Positions 43,006 to 51,470 of a stretch of DNA of 64,000 nt are shown here, in pieces. This stretch comes from CAZCJA01 sp964499015. Its GTDB lineage: Bacteria > Elusimicrobiota > Elusimicrobia > F11. The DNA is taken from NCBI GenBank assembly GCA_964499015.1, contig CAZCJA010000001.1, forward strand, positions 8,573 to 72,572, in the 5' to 3' direction. Numbering within the stretch: position 1 is the first letter of the stretch; every line of letters starts with the position of its first letter. The notes under the pieces were generated by a model. That model ran no database searches. It was not told where the DNA came from and worked only from the letters and a program-made list of their open reading frames with translations. The translations under genes and the position numbers were made by a program.

Positions 43006-43623
43006 TCAAGGGACTGAGTTTAATATTGGGAAACTCTCTTTTTGGTCTTCGGTGAGCAGGTTGGCTTCTTTGGCGCTGCGATAGTCGGGCGTCGGCACGT
43101 TGTCCGAGATGCTCAAAAGCGGATAGCCAAAGCTGTCCTTCCAGGCGTTGGAGAAAAAAATCGCCCGCCGCTCGCGGATACGGTAATCCGCCGAGAATTG
43201 GCCGGTGTTCAAGTCCGCGGCCATCGCCAAAAAGTAAACAAACGTGCCGAGCTTAAACAAACTCAAGTTCGGATCGACCCGGCTGGGATGAATATACGCC
43301 ACGGCGTTCGTTGGCTGGCGCCGTTCCGCGCCCTGGATCTTGGTGTCCTGCGGGATAATGTGGCTGCGCGTGCCTTTGCGATCATTGGGATGCCATGTTT
43401 CTTCGTCGGACGTCACAGGTCGAACGGTCGTCGTTGCCGCCGCCCCATCCAGCCTCTCCACCAGTGTCTGCGGCACCAAGCCGCGCTTACCGGAACGCAT
43501 GGCGTCGAGTTCTTTAGAGGCCCAATTGTAAAACACCTCGTCATTACGATCTATTTCGACGGCCGCCATCGCGGCCGCCGGCCCCAAAAGAAACGTGACA
43601 AGAAACACCCGTAAAGTTTTCAT
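43006..43623 (-). CDS. Exported protein of unknown function
   Basis: 205 aa with signal peptide 1-20 (cut after AMA). A hydrophobic stretch FKLGTFVYFLAMAADLN near residue 125 and the aromatic-rich RRAIFFSNAWKDSFGYPLLS segment are the only notable parts. No cysteines. I recognise no family. It lies 32 bp upstream of the FlgO-like pair on the same strand, so probably cotranscribed, and is divergent from the gene at 43667 with only 43 bp between the starts. Confidence 0.6.
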   Translation of the reverse strand: MKTLRVFLVTFLLGPAAAMAAVEIDRNDEVFYNWASKELDAMRSGKRGLVPQTLVERLDGAAATTTVRPVTSDEETWHPNDRKGTRSHIIPQDTKIQGAERRQPTNAVAYIHPSRVDPNLSLFKLGTFVYFLAMAADLNTGQFSADYRIRERRAIFFSNAWKDSFGYPLLSISDNVPTPDYRSAKEANLLTEDQKESFPILNSVP

Positions 43624-43666
43624 TCGATATGGAAAATCAATCCTTTTGACGTAAACTTATCTTACC

Positions 43667-44413
43667 ATGGCCATTGATATCAGCGGAGCCGTTTCGGCAT
43701 ATGAAGAGCGCGAGCAAAAACGCCGCGCCGCAGAGCGAAAACGTTTAATCATATTAAGCTGCGTTTGCGTATTGATGGTCGGCGCCCGCCTGTTGATTAA
43801 AGATCCCGAGCCGCCGAAAGCGGCGGATCACAGCCATAAGCCTTTCCGCGCGCTGCCCGGCGTTCTCGACAACATCCCCGTCGCCGAACAATCGAAAATC
43901 AGTCCTGAAATTCTCGCGCAGCTTAAAGAGGCCAACCGCCGCGTGGTGGTCAAAAAAGCGACGTCATTGGATAAATTCTTTAAGGATGGCTCATATGTTC
44001 CAGCCGACGTGCCGACGGATAACGTTAAAGATCAAGCCGTCGCCCAGGAATTTCAGTATCAATACGTGCGCCGTCAGAAAATAATCGACCATCAGAAAGA
44101 GCTGGAGCGGGCGCAAGCGCTAGCCGCGGACCCAAACAAAAAAGTCTTGGTTCTGTTTAAATCAGGCCGCCACATCAAAGCGCGCAACACGTACAACAAT
44201 CCTCCATTTTTGGCCATTCAAGTCGACACGACCATGACCGCCGGCGTTAATCGACAGCACATTCAATCCGTGACGGACAATGCGGCGACATGGCAAGAAC
44301 CCGTGCCGGCGGGGAAGACGCGGCTCAAACCGGCCAAAGGCATAACCATTACCGTTGATAAAAAGGTTGCCGAGCGAATCACGATTTCAGATCCTATTCG
44401 TAATGAATCATAA
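43667..44413 (+). CDS. Single-span membrane protein next to a pseudopilin
   Basis: 248 aa. A basic cytoplasmic N-terminus (REQKRRAAERKR) is followed by one membrane span (about 26-43) and a periplasmic remainder with a β-rich C-terminal region (FKSGRHIKARNTYNNPPFLAIQVD). Topology and neighbour suggest an accessory protein of a type II secretion or type IV pilus-like machine, but no family motif is visible. Its end overlaps the pseudopilin start by 11 nt. Confidence 0.6.
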   Translation: MAIDISGAVSAYEEREQKRRAAERKRLIILSCVCVLMVGARLLIKDPEPPKAADHSHKPFRALPGVLDNIPVAEQSKISPEILAQLKEANRRVVVKKATSLDKFFKDGSYVPADVPTDNVKDQAVAQEFQYQYVRRQKIIDHQKELERAQALAADPNKKVLVLFKSGRHIKARNTYNNPPFLAIQVDTTMTAGVNRQHIQSVTDNAATWQEPVPAGKTRLKPAKGITITVDKKVAERITISDPIRNES

Positions 44414-44966
44414 GTTCGAAAAAAACACCGGCTACACCCTGCTCGAGCTACTGATTGTCGTCTTTATTCTGTCGCTCATGGCGTCAATCATTTTCCCTCG
44501 CTACGACCTGGTCCTCTTGCGCGCCCATCAAGCTAAGACGAAATCGAACTTGGGAACGCTGCGTACGACAATTTCCATCTATTACAGCGAGAATGAAGGA
44601 CATTACCCGCTAGAAGCATTCCCAAAAGGAAACAGTCATTTCGCCGGCGCGGATAAACTTTCGTTCACCAAAATTCTTTCCCCACGCTGGATCGATTATG
44701 TGCCCGTCCCCCTGCTAAAAGATAGATGGCCTTCATTCAATGGCATATCGGGGAGATGGGACGTGATTATTCCGGCACTGATGACGCAAAATCCGGCGGA
44801 CGATGTTTATCTGGTCGATTTAACAGATCCCTCAGATTTCCCGGATCCGCAGGATTACTACACGCCGCTTTTGGTATCGCCATACGCGTTTGATCACAAT
44901 AAAGGCATCGTCTTTATTCCGAACAGCAACAACGATATAACCGGGAATTTAATTTATAAGTGGTGA
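44403..44966 (+). CDS. Type II secretion/type IV pilus pseudopilin (GspG-like)
   Basis: 187 aa from ATG 44403. The frame runs back to 44355, but that start would put 16 residues before the class III leader. The prepilin leader ends in NTG, followed by YTLLELLIVVFILSLMASIIF. The Glu at position 5 after the cleavage Gly and the long hydrophobic helix are diagnostic. The globular part has QAKTKSNLGTLRTTISIYYSENEGHYP, as in GspG-like pseudopilins. No prepilin peptidase or other machine genes are in the window, so it is an isolated component. Confidence 0.85.
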   Translation: MNHKFEKNTGYTLLELLIVVFILSLMASIIFPRYDLVLLRAHQAKTKSNLGTLRTTISIYYSENEGHYPLEAFPKGNSHFAGADKLSFTKILSPRWIDYVPVPLLKDRWPSFNGISGRWDVIIPALMTQNPADDVYLVDLTDPSDFPDPQDYYTPLLVSPYAFDHNKGIVFIPNSNNDITGNLIYKW

Positions 44967-44967
44967 G

Positions 44968-47900
44968 TTAGCCGAGAACGATCTTGAGGTTTTCCAAACG
45001 CCCGTCGCGAAGATTCTGAGATGCTTCCGGCGGTAAGAAGCGCCCCTTATGCACATGAAAACGCCCGTCCAGAATCCATTCGTATTCCACCGGCTTCACG
45101 CCTCTTGAACCGAACGTGTCGCGTTTTTTCGGGTTCAAATAAATCACCGGCACGCCGAACAGAGACAAGCGAAAACTGTCTTTAAGGCCCAACTCGCCTT
45201 CTTCCCGCACAAACCACGACGCCGGCAAAGACGGCGTCGGTGAAAACACGAACTGGCCTTCCACCATACGGAAAATCGGCTTGCCGAACGCCATGTGGTA
45301 AACCATGCTCATGAATTCCGAGGTCGCGCCAGAGAGACGAGCAACGAACCCCTTGCCGTGGACATCCGTGTTGACGAACGCCGAGCTGGCGATAAACGAC
45401 GAGTTCTCAAAAATAGGGCGCCCATACGTGCGCACGTCGCGGAACGGGATCAAACCGGTCTTAATCTCTTTAAAGAATGCTTCCGTCATTCCGGAGCGGA
45501 GGATCTCCAAAAGATATTTGTAATGCATGTGCAGGAAAATGGATTCGTTCTCCAGCCAGCCCGGCGAAAAGACGACGATGCGGCCGAGCTCATCCTGCGT
45601 CGGATTGAGCGGGGCGTTCAAACGGTACATGCCCAGCTTCGCGTCGTACAAATCGGATTTGCGGACCTTCTGATAAAGTTTTGCCGCTTTTGATGGGTCG
45701 GAAAGCTTCATCTGGTGGACCACGCCTTCCAGGAACGGGGCCACGCGGTTTTGTTTCCACGGCAATTTTTCCAGATTGTTGCGCCAGCCGTCGCTCAATT
45801 TTGCGGCATCGACTTCATATGAAAAATAAGAACTGGGCAAACCCGTTTCCGGATCAATAACTTTCTTTTCGGCACGGGCCAACGCTCCCGACACCGTATC
45901 GAGGAAAACTTTAATGTCGTTCATACGGCAGGCGCGCGTCTTGCCGCTGACGCCGAAAAACGTTTTCTCGCGGAATTCCTCGCGCGCGGCCGCCAGTTTG
46001 TTCCAGGTGGGACGAAAATCGTCGCCGCGGGCGGCTTTCAAAGCCACTTCGACGTCGCGCATAAAAGAATAAATTTCCTGCGGAAGCTCCACGGTTTTGG
46101 TCGGCGATATCGGCAGCACGTCGTTCTTCAGCAACCGGACGAGGCGCATCAATTCGAACATTTCGTGCGAAGACGAGCCAAAAATACCCGGCACGCCGTT
46201 GAGCGCGTCGCACCAGCCTGGCTTGTCCGCCTCCATTTCGAGCCCCACGCCGTACGGATCCAGCGAACTCGCCTTGACCGTCGTCATCGCTAAAAGCTTC
46301 ACGAACAAACTCACTTCAAGAACGCCGCCGTGTCCGTTCTGCGTGCGCACTTTATACGCGTCTTTTTTGCGCGTGTGCAGCAGGGCTTTCTTCTGCTGGT
46401 CGGGGCGTACCGCGCCGTACTGGCGTAATTTACCCTCTTTTGTCACCACGTATTTATCGCGGCGCGGGCGGACGTAATGATCGGAATCGTAGAATGAAAA
46501 ATCTTTCTTCTCAAAAAAGAGCCAGATTTTTTTATCCGGGAACACCGACAGGTACTGGTCCAAATGGTCCAGGTTGTAAATCCAGTGATCGATCCAATAG
46601 CCTTCGCCGTGCTGAACTTGCTGCTGTATATCGCAGCTCTCGATCAGCTCTTTGAACAACGCGTCGACGTTGAGCGGGTCCGGCGAATATTTTTTGACGA
46701 ACTCGTAGAGTTGGCCGGCGAGAACCGCGTCTTTTTTGAGAGTGTCGAACTCCGCCTTGCATTCATCGGTGACGTTGAGTTCGAGGCGGTGCAATAAATC
46801 GTTCGGAATGACGAAACGCAGCGGGTTGATGATCAGCGGGTTAAAGCCGTCCAATTGGATCAGGTTGAAGAAGAAATCGATGTTCAAGGTGCCGAGCTTG
46901 GAATTCAGGAATAAGTCGTGGCGGCGGTTCTGGTTCACGTCGCGGAAATTACCGTTGCCCTGCGAATAATAGGTCCCTGAAATTTGGAAGTTGTTGTAAT
47001 CGCGCTCCATGTCTCCGTGCTTGCGCGAGAAAACATGGACGAAATTGCCCGCGGGACCCAGCGGCATCGGGAAACCGCCGCGCAGCACATTGTCCATGAA
47101 CGTCGCGTCTCCGTATTGGTTCAGGACGTCGACGCCCGTCTTCAGGCCGAATTTGCCCACCAGGTCAAGATAGATGTTTTTCATCTCTTCGCGCTTCGCC
47201 TCAAAGTAATGCGGGAAGCTTTTCACGACGGAAACGAACTTGTTCACGGCGTTCTTGGTTTCGCCGTAGCCGTAGTACGAAGTAATGGTACGCGACTGGG
47301 ACGGGCCCAGCGTAAACGCGGCGGTAAAGAGGCTGCTCGGCATAATGCTGGAAGCGAGCTGGTTTTTCAGGGGCGGGGTCTTCTTCCAAGCGTCGGGGCA
47401 CGGTTTAATGAAAGCGGTGTCTTCGCCGAACAGGAGCGAGGGATCGATGATGACGGGAACGAGCGCCTCATCCGCCACCGCGAACGAGAAAAAGCCGCTC
47501 TCAAGCCAATTGATATCGGGTTTGTCGTCGGGCTGGATCTTGAGTTTAAAAAACGGCACGCCGTTTTCGAGATTCGTGACTTCCGTGAACGCCTCGATGG
47601 TCCGCGACATGTTTTTGACCAAATAATCATCCATGCCCTTGGGGATCACGCGCGGCAAGCCGTCGGCCATGTCGATGCGAGCGCCCTTCTTGCCGATGTT
47701 TTTCACAGTCACGCGACGCACCAGCGCGGGCAAAGGTTCGTTAGGCAAGCCAAAATAGACCACCGTCGTTTCGATGCCGAGCGCCGCATTCACGTCCCGC
47801 AGCTCAATCTCGTACGGGCGAATCGTCATCGTCTGAGTGGATTTGGAATGAAGCGCAAAAGGTTCGTAGAACTGATCCTGCGGAAGTCGATAGAAGGTGC

Positions 47901-48144
47901 GGAAACCGAGGAACGGCGTGGCTTGATACGCTTTGTTCGCGGGCAGAAACTCCATCATGGCCCCGTTCTTGTCGTTGATGCCGAAGCCGGCAATCGCTTG
48001 GCCGCGGTTGGCGTAGAAAACCCACATCGGCTTGCCTTTTACGCCCGCCAATGCCGGAAAGAAGCTCGCGAACGTGCGCGAGCCGTTATAATTTTCAATC
48101 GAGAAATCGTGCCCGTTAAGGCTGAATTTGGGTTGTGTTTGCAT
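44968..48144 (-). CDS. GH94/GT36-like phosphorylase-family protein
   Basis: 1,058 aa without signal peptide. An N-terminal β-sandwich (about 1-300) is followed by an (α/α)6-type catalytic region. Recognisable segments are YSQGNGNFRDVNQNRRHD and GWCDALNGVPGIFGSSSHEMFELMR, typical of the large cellobiose-phosphorylase-like proteins of anaerobes. A C-terminal β region completes it. GH94 enzymes phosphorolyse or transfer β-glucosides; which substrate applies here is not shown. It is a lone gene converging on the pseudopilin gene, with no Shine-Dalgarno before the ATG. Confidence 0.8.
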   Translation of the reverse strand: MQTQPKFSLNGHDFSIENYNGSRTFASFFPALAGVKGKPMWVFYANRGQAIAGFGINDKNGAMMEFLPANKAYQATPFLGFRTFYRLPQDQFYEPFALHSKSTQTMTIRPYEIELRDVNAALGIETTVVYFGLPNEPLPALVRRVTVKNIGKKGARIDMADGLPRVIPKGMDDYLVKNMSRTIEAFTEVTNLENGVPFFKLKIQPDDKPDINWLESGFFSFAVADEALVPVIIDPSLLFGEDTAFIKPCPDAWKKTPPLKNQLASSIMPSSLFTAAFTLGPSQSRTITSYYGYGETKNAVNKFVSVVKSFPHYFEAKREEMKNIYLDLVGKFGLKTGVDVLNQYGDATFMDNVLRGGFPMPLGPAGNFVHVFSRKHGDMERDYNNFQISGTYYSQGNGNFRDVNQNRRHDLFLNSKLGTLNIDFFFNLIQLDGFNPLIINPLRFVIPNDLLHRLELNVTDECKAEFDTLKKDAVLAGQLYEFVKKYSPDPLNVDALFKELIESCDIQQQVQHGEGYWIDHWIYNLDHLDQYLSVFPDKKIWLFFEKKDFSFYDSDHYVRPRRDKYVVTKEGKLRQYGAVRPDQQKKALLHTRKKDAYKVRTQNGHGGVLEVSLFVKLLAMTTVKASSLDPYGVGLEMEADKPGWCDALNGVPGIFGSSSHEMFELMRLVRLLKNDVLPISPTKTVELPQEIYSFMRDVEVALKAARGDDFRPTWNKLAAAREEFREKTFFGVSGKTRACRMNDIKVFLDTVSGALARAEKKVIDPETGLPSSYFSYEVDAAKLSDGWRNNLEKLPWKQNRVAPFLEGVVHQMKLSDPSKAAKLYQKVRKSDLYDAKLGMYRLNAPLNPTQDELGRIVVFSPGWLENESIFLHMHYKYLLEILRSGMTEAFFKEIKTGLIPFRDVRTYGRPIFENSSFIASSAFVNTDVHGKGFVARLSGATSEFMSMVYHMAFGKPIFRMVEGQFVFSPTPSLPASWFVREEGELGLKDSFRLSLFGVPVIYLNPKKRDTFGSRGVKPVEYEWILDGRFHVHKGRFLPPEASQNLRDGRLENLKIVLG

Positions 48145-48184
48145 ATAGATTAGGTCGGTTGTCTTGGCGGGTATAATATCGAAT

Positions 48185-48583
48185 TTAGAGGCCCTTTTCC
48201 TTCAATTTCATGGCTTTCCAGCGGCGGCGCACGTCGTCCGCCGTGAGTTTTTCCTTTTTACCGGGACCGAAAACATGCGGATGGCGGCGCACGAGCTTGC
48301 GGGCCAGCGTATCCGTGACGTCGTGGATGGTGAACCGGCGGGTTTCCGTCGCCAGTTGGGCGTGAAAAAGAACCTGGAGCAATATATCGCCGAGCTCTTC
48401 CTGTAAATTATTGAAATCCCTCCGTTTTACCGCCTGCTCCACCTCGACGCTTTCCTCTTTTAAATATTTCAGAAGGGATTTATGCGTCTGTTCCCGGTCC
48501 CACGGACAGCCGCCTGGGCCGCGGAGACGGGCCATGATTTTAATGAGGTCGGAAAAAGTCTTCTTGGATTTGGTTCGCCGCAT
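48185..48583 (-). CDS. mazG: MazG-type nucleotide pyrophosphohydrolase
   Basis: 132 aa, one MazG domain: GPGGCPWDREQTHKSLLKYL, the metal-binding ExxE pairs in EESVEVEQAV and EELGDILLQVLFHAQLA, and RKLVRRHPHVFG. It hydrolyses non-canonical or excess NTPs. Half the length of E. coli MazG, like the short single-domain forms. TACAAT ends six bases before the ATG, placed exactly in the 12-bp gap after the upstream gene's TAG, with no Shine-Dalgarno. Confidence 0.93.
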   Translation of the reverse strand: MRRTKSKKTFSDLIKIMARLRGPGGCPWDREQTHKSLLKYLKEESVEVEQAVKRRDFNNLQEELGDILLQVLFHAQLATETRRFTIHDVTDTLARKLVRRHPHVFGPGKKEKLTADDVRRRWKAMKLKEKGL

Positions 48584-48595
48584 GAGGCGATTGTA

Positions 48596-49654
48596 CTAAC
48601 GCGCGCGGGCTTTGGCGAAGCGGGTTTTGCCGTCGGTTTCGCTCAAACGGCGCTCGACGAGTTTTTTCATGAGGACGTAGGCTTTGTTGAGGGCGGAAAT
48701 TTGCCGTTCATCGTCCGTTAGGGCCAGTTGCGCGCGCACGATTTCCTCCTGAGCGTCAAGTTCGTCGAACACGGCGTCGTGATCGATCCGCGCGCACAGC
48801 TCGACGTACTGCACATACAATTTGAGCTCCGGATAATCACCGAGCGCCGCGTCTTTTCCGGCGGCGATGTCTTTAAGGATCCGGTAATAATCGGCGTGAG
48901 AAACGAGCCCCGCTCGCAGGAGCTTTCCGGAACGCGCGAGCCGCTCCGTTTCCTGCGGGTCCAGCGTGCGCGACAGCGCGGCGATGAAAACGGCGCGTTC
49001 ATTCTCCGCGCGCGGCAAATTGAGCGAGCCTTCGATCAATGCGGCGCTGATGAAATTCTGCAGCGCCGGCGTTGCCGCAGGCACGATGGAATCCAGGTAC
49101 AACGCGTAACCCGGAACACTCAGGCGGCCCGCGTCGTAGGAAGCCGCGCGTTGGTCGAAACCAAGCAGGCCGTCATTGTAGTGCGTTTGCTTTAAAATCT
49201 GCAGCCGCTCCGAGAGCTCGGCCAGCGATCTCTCGGCGCTTTGAAGGGACCGGCTGGAAAAACGGGTGCCGGATTCATTTTCATCATCGTAGCCGCTGAC
49301 CATGAACGGCGAATTAACGGAACCGGCGCCGCCGTTGCTCAAATAGCCGATCACCGTGTATTCGGCGTTGTTAATGATGTTTTTTTTGAGCAAGGATTCC
49401 GCGGTTTCGCGCAGCGTGCGCCCGAACGGGTTTATGTGCGGGATTTGGGCCTGTTCGTCCTGAACAATAACGATGGTCCGCGCCGGACGAATAAAGGAGT
49501 CGCGCTGGCTGTAAGTGGGCGAGATCGGCGCGGCGCTCAGCCAAGCGGGCAAGGCGACCGGTTTCGACGTCGTGAAAACCGGTCCGGCAACGCGGGCAAA
49601 AACCGCGTTTTCGCAGGTCAATAACAACGCGAGCAAGGCCGCGAACCGTTTCAT
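48596..49654 (-). CDS. Exported paralogue of the giant protein's N-terminal domain
   Basis: 352 aa with signal peptide 1-20 (cut after VFA). Residues about 170-345 align with residues 215-400 of the giant protein: YDAGRLSVPGYALYLD versus YRAGRLNVGAYLRQLD, then SLNLPRAENERAVFIAALSRTL versus TLNFNRVEAERTQFVHYLISKL, and GLVSHADYYRILKDI versus GLVNQAGFYSHLMTL. The first His motif has become VIVQDEQAQIPH, and the C-terminal GGFHAAG part is missing, so the putative metal site is probably lost. TAAAAT ends six bases before the ATG. Function unknown. Confidence 0.75.
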   Translation of the reverse strand: MKRFAALLALLLTCENAVFARVAGPVFTTSKPVALPAWLSAAPISPTYSQRDSFIRPARTIVIVQDEQAQIPHINPFGRTLRETAESLLKKNIINNAEYTVIGYLSNGGAGSVNSPFMVSGYDDENESGTRFSSRSLQSAERSLAELSERLQILKQTHYNDGLLGFDQRAASYDAGRLSVPGYALYLDSIVPAATPALQNFISAALIEGSLNLPRAENERAVFIAALSRTLDPQETERLARSGKLLRAGLVSHADYYRILKDIAAGKDAALGDYPELKLYVQYVELCARIDHDAVFDELDAQEEIVRAQLALTDDERQISALNKAYVLMKKLVERRLSETDGKTRFAKARAR

Positions 49655-49675
49655 GCTTCTATTTTAACAGCCCCG

Positions 49676-49748
49676 CCTTAAAACCGCCTTAACGCGCCGT
49701 AAAGCTTGTGAAACAAAGTTGTAACCGAGTTGTAAAGAGTGGTAACCT
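49676..49748. promoter_or_regulatory. Phased NTAA repeat array in a divergent gap
   Basis: TTAA cores at 49678 and 49689 and GTAA cores at 49699, 49721, 49732 and 49742 are spaced 11, 10, 22, 11 and 10 bp. A weak half-site (GAAA) sits at the missing step, 49710. The best units read GTTGTAA twice, 11 bp apart. The array fills the 102-bp gap between the giant protein's paralogue (minus strand) and queF (plus strand). It ends in TAACCT (49743-49748), eight bases before the queF ATG. Confidence 0.55.
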
Positions 49749-49756
49749 TCCGCCCT

Positions 49757-50146
49757 ATGAAAACGAAATTGGGCTACACCGACCGCCACGCCAGCGCCGG
49801 CGTCAACGTAAAATTGCCGGCCATCGAATGCTGGCCGAACCAGTATCCGTCATACGACATCACGGTGACGATTCCCGAATACACCTCCATTTGCCCCAAA
49901 ACCGGCCAGTATGATTTCTGGACGATCACGTTTATCTACACCCCGAACAAGCTGTGCTTGGAGCTCAAATCGCTGAAGATGTATTTCCTGGCCTACCGCA
50001 ACCTGGGAATTTTCTACGAGAACGCGGTGAATAAAATGCTCCGCGACATCATCAAAGCCTGCGCCCCCAAATCATGCCTCGTTCGGGGCGACTTTTCGTC
50101 CCGCGGCGGCATCAACAGTTCCATCGAAGCCCGCTACAAACGGTAA
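49757..50146 (+). CDS. queF: NADPH-dependent 7-cyano-7-deazaguanine reductase
   Basis: 129 aa from ATG 49757; a GTG at 49739 is less likely. Reduces preQ0 to preQ1 in queuosine synthesis. Short YkvM-type QueF with catalytic Cys46 in YTSICPKTGQYDF, the substrate-binding YTPNKLCLELKSLKMYF and C-terminal GDFSSRGGINS. No other queuosine gene is in the window. mgtE begins seven bases downstream. No preQ1 riboswitch was seen in the leader. Confidence 0.95.
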   Translation: MKTKLGYTDRHASAGVNVKLPAIECWPNQYPSYDITVTIPEYTSICPKTGQYDFWTITFIYTPNKLCLELKSLKMYFLAYRNLGIFYENAVNKMLRDIIKACAPKSCLVRGDFSSRGGINSSIEARYKR

Positions 50147-50152
50147 TCCCCC

Positions 50153-51469
50153 GTGCCGCCGCGCTCTCCGTCTAATTTCCCCGTCGCCGAACTTTTTGTT
50201 CCCGAGATAAAAGAACTCCTCACGGAAAACAACGACAAGGAAATTAAAGGGCTTCTGAAATCCATATCGACGGTCGACTTGGCCGAGGCCTGGAACCGCT
50301 TTTCTGAAACGGAACAGGCGCACCTTTTTCCCCTTCTTTCAGCCGAGGGCGCGGTGTCCTTGTTTCAAGAATTGGACCCTGTCGAACAGGAAGTTGTCAC
50401 CCGTTTCTTCACGGGCCTTCCGCCCAAGACCGTCAAACTGCTCGCGCGCGTGTTGAAGAAAAGTGCGCCCGGAACAATGGTTGCGCCGGCTTCCTACCCA
50501 GCGCAAACCGTCGGCGGATGGATGCATCCGCAGCGCGTTGAGATCACGCCCAATTTAACCAGCACGCAAGCGCTTGAACGAATCCGCACCGCGACGCGAT
50601 TGCGTTCCGGCGGCCCGGACGGCTATTACATTACCGATAAAAACGGACGCTTGATCGGCTGGGTATCTTTGCGCGACCTGATCGCGGCGCCGCCGCGTTT
50701 AAAATTATCCGAATACATGCACGGCGTGCGCCTGCTGAAACTCTATCCGGAGCAGGACCAGGAAGAAGCGGTCCATATCTTCACCAAATATCAGCCGTCG
50801 ATGGCGCCGGTCGTCGATAAAGACGACAAACTCCAAGGCTATTTGCGCTCGGAGGATATCCTTCCCCTCGCGCAGAAAGAAGCCAGCGAAGACATCGCGA
50901 AAATGGCCGGTACCGACGTGGCCGATTTCGAATCCGAATCCGTGTTCCATGTCGTGCGTTTGCGCCTGCCATGGCTGGTCGCCACCTGCGCCGGCGGCCT
51001 GCTCGTGTCGGCGGTGGTTAAACATTTCGATTTTGTTCTCGGAAAGATCGTGGTTCTGGCGGCGTTCATGCCGGTGATCGCGGCCATGGGCGGAAACGCA
51101 GGCTCGCAGTCCTCCATGGTCCTCGTTCGCTCGTTGACTCTGCGCGAGTATCAATTTTCCGACCGCTGGAAGCTTCTGCTGCATGAAATGTCGGTGGGCG
51201 CCACACTGGGTTTAATTTATGGCAGCGCCATGGGCCTGATTGCGCATCTTCTGTACGGGGCCGATTACGGGAACTACTTTGCGGTGGTGATTGGGGTGGG
51301 CATGTTTTTGTCGATGACGTTGGCCACGGCGCTGGGCGTGTTCGTGCCGCTGACGCTGGTCCGTTTCGGGGTCGACCCGGCGACGGCCACGGGGCCGCTT
51401 ATTACGACGACGACGGATTTAATCAGCGTTTCCAGCTACTTCCTGCTGGCCTTCTGGCTGTTGATCTAG
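50153..51469 (+). CDS. mgtE: MgtE-type magnesium transporter
   Basis: 438 aa from GTG 50153. N-terminal helical MgtE_N domain (about 1-120); two CBS domains (about 125-255) that sense Mg2+ (GWMHPQRVEITP, AVHIFTKYQPSMAPVVDKDDKLQGYL); and five membrane helices (about 275-438) with the pore motif AAMGGNAGSQSS. Moves Mg2+ across the inner membrane as a dimer. It probably shares the queF transcript. It ends one base before the convergent dapL stop. Confidence 0.95.
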   Translation: MPPRSPSNFPVAELFVPEIKELLTENNDKEIKGLLKSISTVDLAEAWNRFSETEQAHLFPLLSAEGAVSLFQELDPVEQEVVTRFFTGLPPKTVKLLARVLKKSAPGTMVAPASYPAQTVGGWMHPQRVEITPNLTSTQALERIRTATRLRSGGPDGYYITDKNGRLIGWVSLRDLIAAPPRLKLSEYMHGVRLLKLYPEQDQEEAVHIFTKYQPSMAPVVDKDDKLQGYLRSEDILPLAQKEASEDIAKMAGTDVADFESESVFHVVRLRLPWLVATCAGGLLVSAVVKHFDFVLGKIVVLAAFMPVIAAMGGNAGSQSSMVLVRSLTLREYQFSDRWKLLLHEMSVGATLGLIYGSAMGLIAHLLYGADYGNYFAVVIGVGMFLSMTLATALGVFVPLTLVRFGVDPATATGPLITTTTDLISVSSYFLLAFWLLI

Positions 51470-51470
51470 A

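Noticed and set aside
49655..49756. preQ1 riboswitch before queF
   Set aside because: No preQ1-I or preQ1-II pattern was found. The gap is filled by the phased repeats, and queF appears nearly leaderless.
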